Assembly: GCA_965226025.1 (NCBI GenBank)
Contig: CBDDCD010000002.1
Coordinates: 868,001 to 932,000, forward strand
Direction: 5' to 3'
DNA: 64,000 nt
DNA from: Moanibacter sp965226025
GTDB lineage: Bacteria > Verrucomicrobiota > Verrucomicrobiia > Opitutales > UBA2987
In this document: positions 60,134-64,000 of the stretch, one piece after another
How positions within the stretch are numbered: the first letter of the stretch is position 1
How the letters are laid out: each line of letters opens with the position of its first letter
Program-made: the position numbers and the translations under genes
The notes under the pieces: model-generated
Databases searched by the model: none
The model's input: only the letters and a program-made list of their open reading frames with translations
Told to the model about the DNA's origin: nothing

Positions 60134-60631
60134 ATGAGTCAGTCAGATTCCTCGCCTGGGGATGTTCCAGACAGCTTCGTCGGCGTCATCTCGGACACCC
60201 ACGGAGTCTTGCGGCCGGAGGCGATCGAGTGTCTGAATGGGGCAGAACTTATCGTCCACGCCGGAGATGTAGGTCGAAGAGAGATTCTGCAGGAGCTCGA
60301 GCAGATCGCCCCCGTGGTCGCGGTCCGGGGTAATGTCGATCGGCTGCCGGGGGTGCGGGAACTTCCTCAGAGTGAAGTCGTCGAGTTTGGTGATCAGATC
60401 CTTTACATTATTCATATCCTCGAGGAGATTGACATCGACGCCAAGGCAGCGGGAATGGCGGCCGTGATATTCGGGCACTCCCATCAGCCGAAGGTGGAGA
60501 GAGAGGGAGAGGTCCTCTATCTGAATCCGGGGAGCGCGGGACCGAGGCGCTTTTCTCTACCCGTCACAGTGGCGCGGCTGTATGCGGTCGGCGACCGGTT
60601 GGAGGCGGAGATTGTAGACCTCGAAGTGTAA
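60134..60631 (+). CDS. YfcE/MJ0936-type metallophosphoesterase
   Basis: 165 residues. Calcineurin-like fold: FVGVISDTHGVLRPEAIECL (Asp-x-His), IVHAGDVGRREILQEL (Gly-Asp), VRGNVDRLPGVREL (Gly-Asn-x-Asp) and IFGHSHQPKVEREGEVLYLN (Gly-His-x-His). The usual His-Gly-His loop in the middle reads YIIHILEEIDIDAKA and appears shifted, so the metal site may be altered. Start at MSQSDSSPGD with GGAAGGGTAGG-like AAGGGTAGG upstream. Substrate unknown. Confidence 0.85.
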   Translation: MSQSDSSPGDVPDSFVGVISDTHGVLRPEAIECLNGAELIVHAGDVGRREILQELEQIAPVVAVRGNVDRLPGVRELPQSEVVEFGDQILYIIHILEEIDIDAKAAGMAAVIFGHSHQPKVEREGEVLYLNPGSAGPRRFSLPVTVARLYAVGDRLEAEIVDLEV

Positions 60632-60888
60632 CATGTTGGTAATCAAAGTCGTGGGATAGTCCCGCTCATCTCCAGGACGACCTCTGGATACACTCCAGCT
60701 CTTCACTTGAACATTGGGACTTGGGATTTCAATACTGGAAATTCTCCATCCGTTGGGAAAATCTTCTTCTCTTTGGTTGCGGCTGTGCTGCTCCAAGCCA
60801 TCCGCGGTCGGTTCTCTCCTCCAACTTTTCCTTGCAATTTCTGGGAAGGGACCGATTTATCTGACGGCAATTTTGCCTTGGGCGATCG
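60632..60888. other. Intergenic region upstream of carA
   Basis: 257 bp with two short plus-strand frames that show no protein character. No hairpin or repeat element was noticed. Probably holds the carA promoter; no clear boxes. Confidence 0.35.
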
Positions 60889-61953
60889 ATGATTAAGGGC
60901 AGGCTTGTATTGGAGGACGGAAACGAGTTCCCAGGGCAGCTCTTTGGCGCGCCGGGAGCGTCGGCCGGCGAGATCGTTTTCAACACCGGCATGGTTGGCT
61001 ATCCGGAAGCGCTTACTGACCCCTCCTATTTCGGGCAGATCCTAGTGCTGACCTATCCACTCGTGGGCAACTACGGCGTTCCGGCCTTCGAGTTGGATGA
61101 ATACGGATTGCCCACGAATTTCGAATCCGACCGGATTCAAGTGTCGGGGCTCATTGTTTCGACGGTGTCGTTTGACTCTTCACACTGGACAGCGAGCCGC
61201 ACCCTCGACGATTGGTTTCGATCCTTCGGAGTGCCGATTCTTGCGGGGATCGATACCCGGGCGCTGACCAAGACCCTGCGCGACAAGGGGACCATGCTGG
61301 GGAAGATCGTTCCCGAGGGAGAAGACATTCAATTCCACGATCCCAATGTGAGGAACTTGGTTGCCGAGGTGAGCGCCTCGGAGCCCAAAGAATACGGAAG
61401 TAACGGGCCGCGAGTGATTCTCGTGGATACGGGAGTCAAGGCGAGCATTGTGCGGTGTCTCATCCAGGCAGGTGCGAGAGTTCTCCGCGTGCCCTGGGAC
61501 TATGACTTTCACGGCGAAAAGTACGATGGAATTTTCCTCTCCAACGGACCCGGTGACCCCAAGTTGGCGGAGGCGACGATCGGGAACGTACGTCGCGCAC
61601 TCGAGGGGAAAGCCCCGGTTTTCGGGATCTGTTTGGGGAATCAACTGCTGGCGCTGGCCGCAGGAGCCGACACCTACAAGTTGAAATTCGGGCACCGAGC
61701 ACAGAACCAACCCTGCCTTGAAGTCGGGGCGCCCCGCTGCTACGTGACGTCTCAGAACCACGGCTACGCCGTCGATGCCGCGACCTTGCCGGAAGGTTGG
61801 CGCGAGTGGTTTGTGAATTTGAATGATCAGACGAATGAAGGAATCCGGCATGAGTGGAGACCGGTGCGAAGTGTCCAGTTTCACCCCGAGGCGACACCGG
61901 GCCCAACCGATACGGTGAATCTCTTCAATCGATTCGTCGATATGTTAACCTAA
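60889..61953 (+). CDS. carA: Carbamoyl-phosphate synthase small subunit
   Basis: Glutaminase subunit that feeds ammonia to CarB for arginine and pyrimidine synthesis. 354 residues. N-terminal LVLEDGNEFPGQLFGAPGAS, EIVFNTGMVGYPEALTDPSY, glutamine amidotransferase with ISNGPGDP-type FLSNGPGDPKLAEATI, catalytic Cys in FGICLGNQLLALAAGADTYK, and the His-Glu pair in SVQFHPEATPGPTDT. The stop TAA (61951-61953) is part of an inverted-repeat element terminus. carB follows after 370 bp. Confidence 0.96.
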   Translation: MIKGRLVLEDGNEFPGQLFGAPGASAGEIVFNTGMVGYPEALTDPSYFGQILVLTYPLVGNYGVPAFELDEYGLPTNFESDRIQVSGLIVSTVSFDSSHWTASRTLDDWFRSFGVPILAGIDTRALTKTLRDKGTMLGKIVPEGEDIQFHDPNVRNLVAEVSASEPKEYGSNGPRVILVDTGVKASIVRCLIQAGARVLRVPWDYDFHGEKYDGIFLSNGPGDPKLAEATIGNVRRALEGKAPVFGICLGNQLLALAAGADTYKLKFGHRAQNQPCLEVGAPRCYVTSQNHGYAVDAATLPEGWREWFVNLNDQTNEGIRHEWRPVRSVQFHPEATPGPTDTVNLFNRFVDMLT

Positions 61954-62051
61954 AGGATTCTGTCGTTTTGGCTATCGGAGCACCGTTGAAGAACTGAGTT
62001 TTAAGGGAGAGCTTGGGTTCCGGGGATAGATTAGACCGACAGAATCCTAGC
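61950..62051. repeat. CTAG-ended inverted-repeat element, copy 7
   Basis: Begins CTAAAGGATTCTGTCG and ends CCGACAGAATCCTAG, 102 bp, overlapping the carA stop codon. The interior is diverged from copies 4-6. Confidence 0.75.
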
Positions 62052-62226
62052 AAGAAAATGATCCTGAGATTTGAGAAATCCTGTCATTCGTATTGCATCT
62101 TTCGCTTACTGTCTTCCGATTGGAAGTTGTGGCACTCGAGCATAGTTGGACGGAATTCCTCAATTCGCATCAGGTGATTAACTTTTAGAAAATATGGCCC
62201 CAAAATCTCAGGTTCATTTTCTTATT

Positions 62227-62322
62227 ACTAGCAGCCTGCCGGAATGAAGATAAATTACTCTCGCCAGGATAATGTCACTTTCGACAAAGCGGAACAAACC
62301 CTCCGAACGAAAGGCTGCTAGT
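62227..62322. repeat. Inverted repeat at the carB start
   Basis: Arms ACTAGCAGCCT (62227-62237) and AGGCTGCTAGT (62312-62322), 96 bp overall, similar in size to the CTAG-ended family but with other termini. The presumed carB start GTG (62321) lies in the right arm. 62052-62226 has no other feature. Confidence 0.6.
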
Positions 62323-64000
62323 GGTTGATTCTCAACCAAGGAAGGTTCTCCTACTTGGAAGCTCCGCCCTCAAAATCGGAGAGGCGGGAGAGTTCGACTA
62401 TTCCGGGAGCCAGGCGATCAAAGCGCTCAAGGAGGAGAAAATTGAGACCGTCCTGGTCAATCCGAACATTGCTACTATTCAGACTTCCGAACACCTCGCC
62501 GAACGGATCTACTTTCTACCCGTAACGCCCCACTTCGTGGAAAAGGTCATTGCGAAGGAGAGGCCGGATGGTGTCCTCCTCGGATTCGGGGGACAGACCG
62601 CATTGAACTGCGGCGTCGGTCTCGAGGACCAGTGCGTATTCGAGAGGAACGGTGTCCGGGTCCTGGGTACCCCGATCCAGACGATCCGCGAAACCGAGGA
62701 CCGAGGTCAATTTAAGAACCGCCTAAACGAGATCGGAGTTTCGCTTCCTCGCAGTGAAGCGGTCGGCTCAGTGGAGGAGGCCCTGCAAGCCGCTTCAGTA
62801 ATCGGATACCCGGTGATGTTGCGAATTGCTTATGCTTTGGGAGGATTGGGATCGGGCATGTGCTTTGACGAAAACGAGTTGAAGCGGAGGGCGTCGGCCG
62901 CTTTTTCCCATACTTCGCAGGTGTTGATCGAGGAGTGGCTCCATGGTTGGAAGGAAATCGAATACGAAGTGGTGCGGGATCGGCACGATAACTGTGTCAC
63001 GATTTGCAACATGGAGAACTTCGATCCCATGGGAATCCACACCGGAGAGTCGATCGTGATAGCCCCCAGCCAGACCCTGAACAATCACGAGTACCACAAA
63101 CTCCGCGAGATTTCCATAAAGGTAATTCGCCATCTCGGAGTAGTCGGAGAGTGCAATATACAATTCGCCCTCAGTCCCCGCTCGGACGAGTACCGCATTA
63201 TCGAGGTGAACGCGCGCCTCTCGCGGAGTTCGGCCTTGGCTTCGAAGGCGACCGGTTATCCGTTGGCTTTTGTGGCGGCAAAGTTGGCTCTGGGTTATCC
63301 TCTAAATTCGCTCGCCAATAAAGTAACAGGAATCACGAGCGCCTGCTTTGAACCGGCTCTCGACTATGTCGTGGTCAAAGTTCCGCGATGGGATCTCAAG
63401 AAATTCCGCATGGTATCGACCCGGATCGGTTCGGGAATGAAGTCGGTCGGCGAGGTAATGGGCATTGGTCGGACTTTTGAGGAGGCGTTTCAGAAAGCGC
63501 TGCGCATGCTCGACATCGGCGCGGAGGGCGTGATCCCGGGGAAGGATGTGGTTTTCAACGATCTGAAGCTCGAACTTCGTGAGCCAACCGATCGGCGGGC
63601 CTTCGCCTTGTCGCGAGCCTTTGAAGGCGGTATGTCGGTTGAGGAAGCGCAGGACCTGACCGGGATCGACAGCTGGTTCCTCTCCCGTGTGAAGCGGATT
63701 ACGGAACTTGGAATCGAACTGCGGTCTCAGATCGGTCGAGAGTTAAATGTGGAGTTCCTTCGGAAACTGAAGGAAGCGGGATTCTCCGACCGGCAGATCG
63801 GGGAAGTCAGTGGCCACAGCGTCGAAGGCGTGCGCGAAGCGCGCCTTTCTGCCGGCATTCGTCCCCATGTCAAACAGATCGACACTCTGGCGGCGGAGTA
63901 TCCGGCCAAAACAAACTATCTCTACCTCACCTACCATGGCTCAGAGGATGATGTGGACTTCGACGCGGAGAATTCTGTTCTCGTTCTCGGCGGCGGCGCC
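62321..64000 (+). CDS. carB: Carbamoyl-phosphate synthase large subunit (3' part outside window)
   Basis: Makes carbamoyl phosphate from bicarbonate, ATP and ammonia supplied by CarA. 560 codons are present, in frame from GTG 62321 with GAAAGG upstream; no in-frame ATG precedes it. RKVLLLGSSALKIGEAGEFD at the start, GGQTALNCGVGLEDQCVFER, the ATP-grasp region VIGYPVMLRIAYALGGLGSG, VNARLSRSSALASKATGYPL, and the oligomerisation domain with FSDRQIGEVSGHSVEGVREA. Eukaryotic-like extra features absent. The frame continues past the right edge. Confidence 0.95.
   Translation, partial: MVDSQPRKVLLLGSSALKIGEAGEFDYSGSQAIKALKEEKIETVLVNPNIATIQTSEHLAERIYFLPVTPHFVEKVIAKERPDGVLLGFGGQTALNCGVGLEDQCVFERNGVRVLGTPIQTIRETEDRGQFKNRLNEIGVSLPRSEAVGSVEEALQAASVIGYPVMLRIAYALGGLGSGMCFDENELKRRASAAFSHTSQVLIEEWLHGWKEIEYEVVRDRHDNCVTICNMENFDPMGIHTGESIVIAPSQTLNNHEYHKLREISIKVIRHLGVVGECNIQFALSPRSDEYRIIEVNARLSRSSALASKATGYPLAFVAAKLALGYPLNSLANKVTGITSACFEPALDYVVVKVPRWDLKKFRMVSTRIGSGMKSVGEVMGIGRTFEEAFQKALRMLDIGAEGVIPGKDVVFNDLKLELREPTDRRAFALSRAFEGGMSVEEAQDLTGIDSWFLSRVKRITELGIELRSQIGRELNVEFLRKLKEAGFSDRQIGEVSGHSVEGVREARLSAGIRPHVKQIDTLAAEYPAKTNYLYLTYHGSEDDVDFDAENSVLVLGGGA

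Noticed and set aside
13590..62051. CRISPR array interpretation of the recurring repeats
   Set aside because: Copies are far apart, palindromic and lie singly at gene borders; there are no evenly spaced repeats or cas genes.
1..64000. tRNA and rRNA genes
   Set aside because: No cloverleaf-like sequence or rRNA signature was found on reading both strands, though short ones could be missed without a search tool.

Overview
The window looks like a chromosomal segment of a Gram-negative bacterium, most likely a Verrucomicrobiota member near Opitutae. This is inferred from protein style: an atpB product with an N-terminal signal-like extension, a short delta subunit, a RelE-like gene fused in operon with pssA, REP-associated transposases and OAR-type TonB receptors. 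No rRNA or tRNA gene was seen, so the assignment rests on impressions of protein families.

Layout. 1-6.0 kb: F-type ATP synthase operon atpBEFHAGD on the minus strand, atpD running off the left edge. 6.3-8.0 kb: a REP/RAYT cluster and trmB. 8.0-12.5 kb: mnmG, mnmE and recA, minus strand. 12.9-21.7 kb: a ThuA-like gene, a macrodomain gene, a tight operon (nucleoside phosphorylase-like, spore-photoproduct-lyase-like radical SAM, SDR with a histone-H1-like tail), miaB, a membrane protein and glpK. 21.9-24.0 kb: kinase-like, GNAT and a truncated methyltransferase. 24.3-27.1 kb: a frameshifted wax-synthase-like gene, two paralogous membrane proteins and a CPBP protease. 27.1-27.9 kb: hairpin-rich intergenic DNA. 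27.9-32.2 kb: an OAR-type outer membrane receptor with two upstream partner genes, one carrying an in-frame TAG. 32.3-36.0 kb: gmk, a hypothetical and gnd. 36.3-42.4 kb: molybdenum cofactor genes moaE, moaD, mobA, moaC, moeA and moaA, split by an IS256-type element. 42.4-47.6 kb: membrane protein, dnaN, pssA, RelE-like, EF-hand and MOSC genes. 47.7-51.8 kb: a two-frame IS flanked by 86-bp direct repeats, then an IS110-type element. 51.8-52.2 kb: a decayed molybdoenzyme gene. 52.7-59.7 kb: IclR regulator and an addB/addA pair. 59.7-64 kb: an HtrA-like gene lacking its protease domain, a phosphodiesterase, carA and the start of carB.

The most unusual signal is in the non-coding DNA. At least seven copies of a roughly 100-bp inverted-repeat element with CTAGGAATCTGTCGG ends sit at gene borders, and three provide the stop codon of the neighbouring gene. 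There are also two REP-like families, a dispersed 12-bp tandem repeat, and several very long perfect palindromes, two of which are inverted duplications of a gene's own 3' end. Several genes show decay or oddity: internal deletions, frameshifts, an in-frame stop, a MoaD ending GGAA, and an SDR that has lost its catalytic Tyr and Lys while gaining a basic tail.

Functionally the window mixes housekeeping (ATP synthesis, tRNA modification, recombination repair by RecA and AddAB, carbamoyl phosphate, glycerol, pentose phosphate, DNA polymerase clamp, phospholipid synthesis) with a Moco pathway whose nearby molybdoenzyme is broken.
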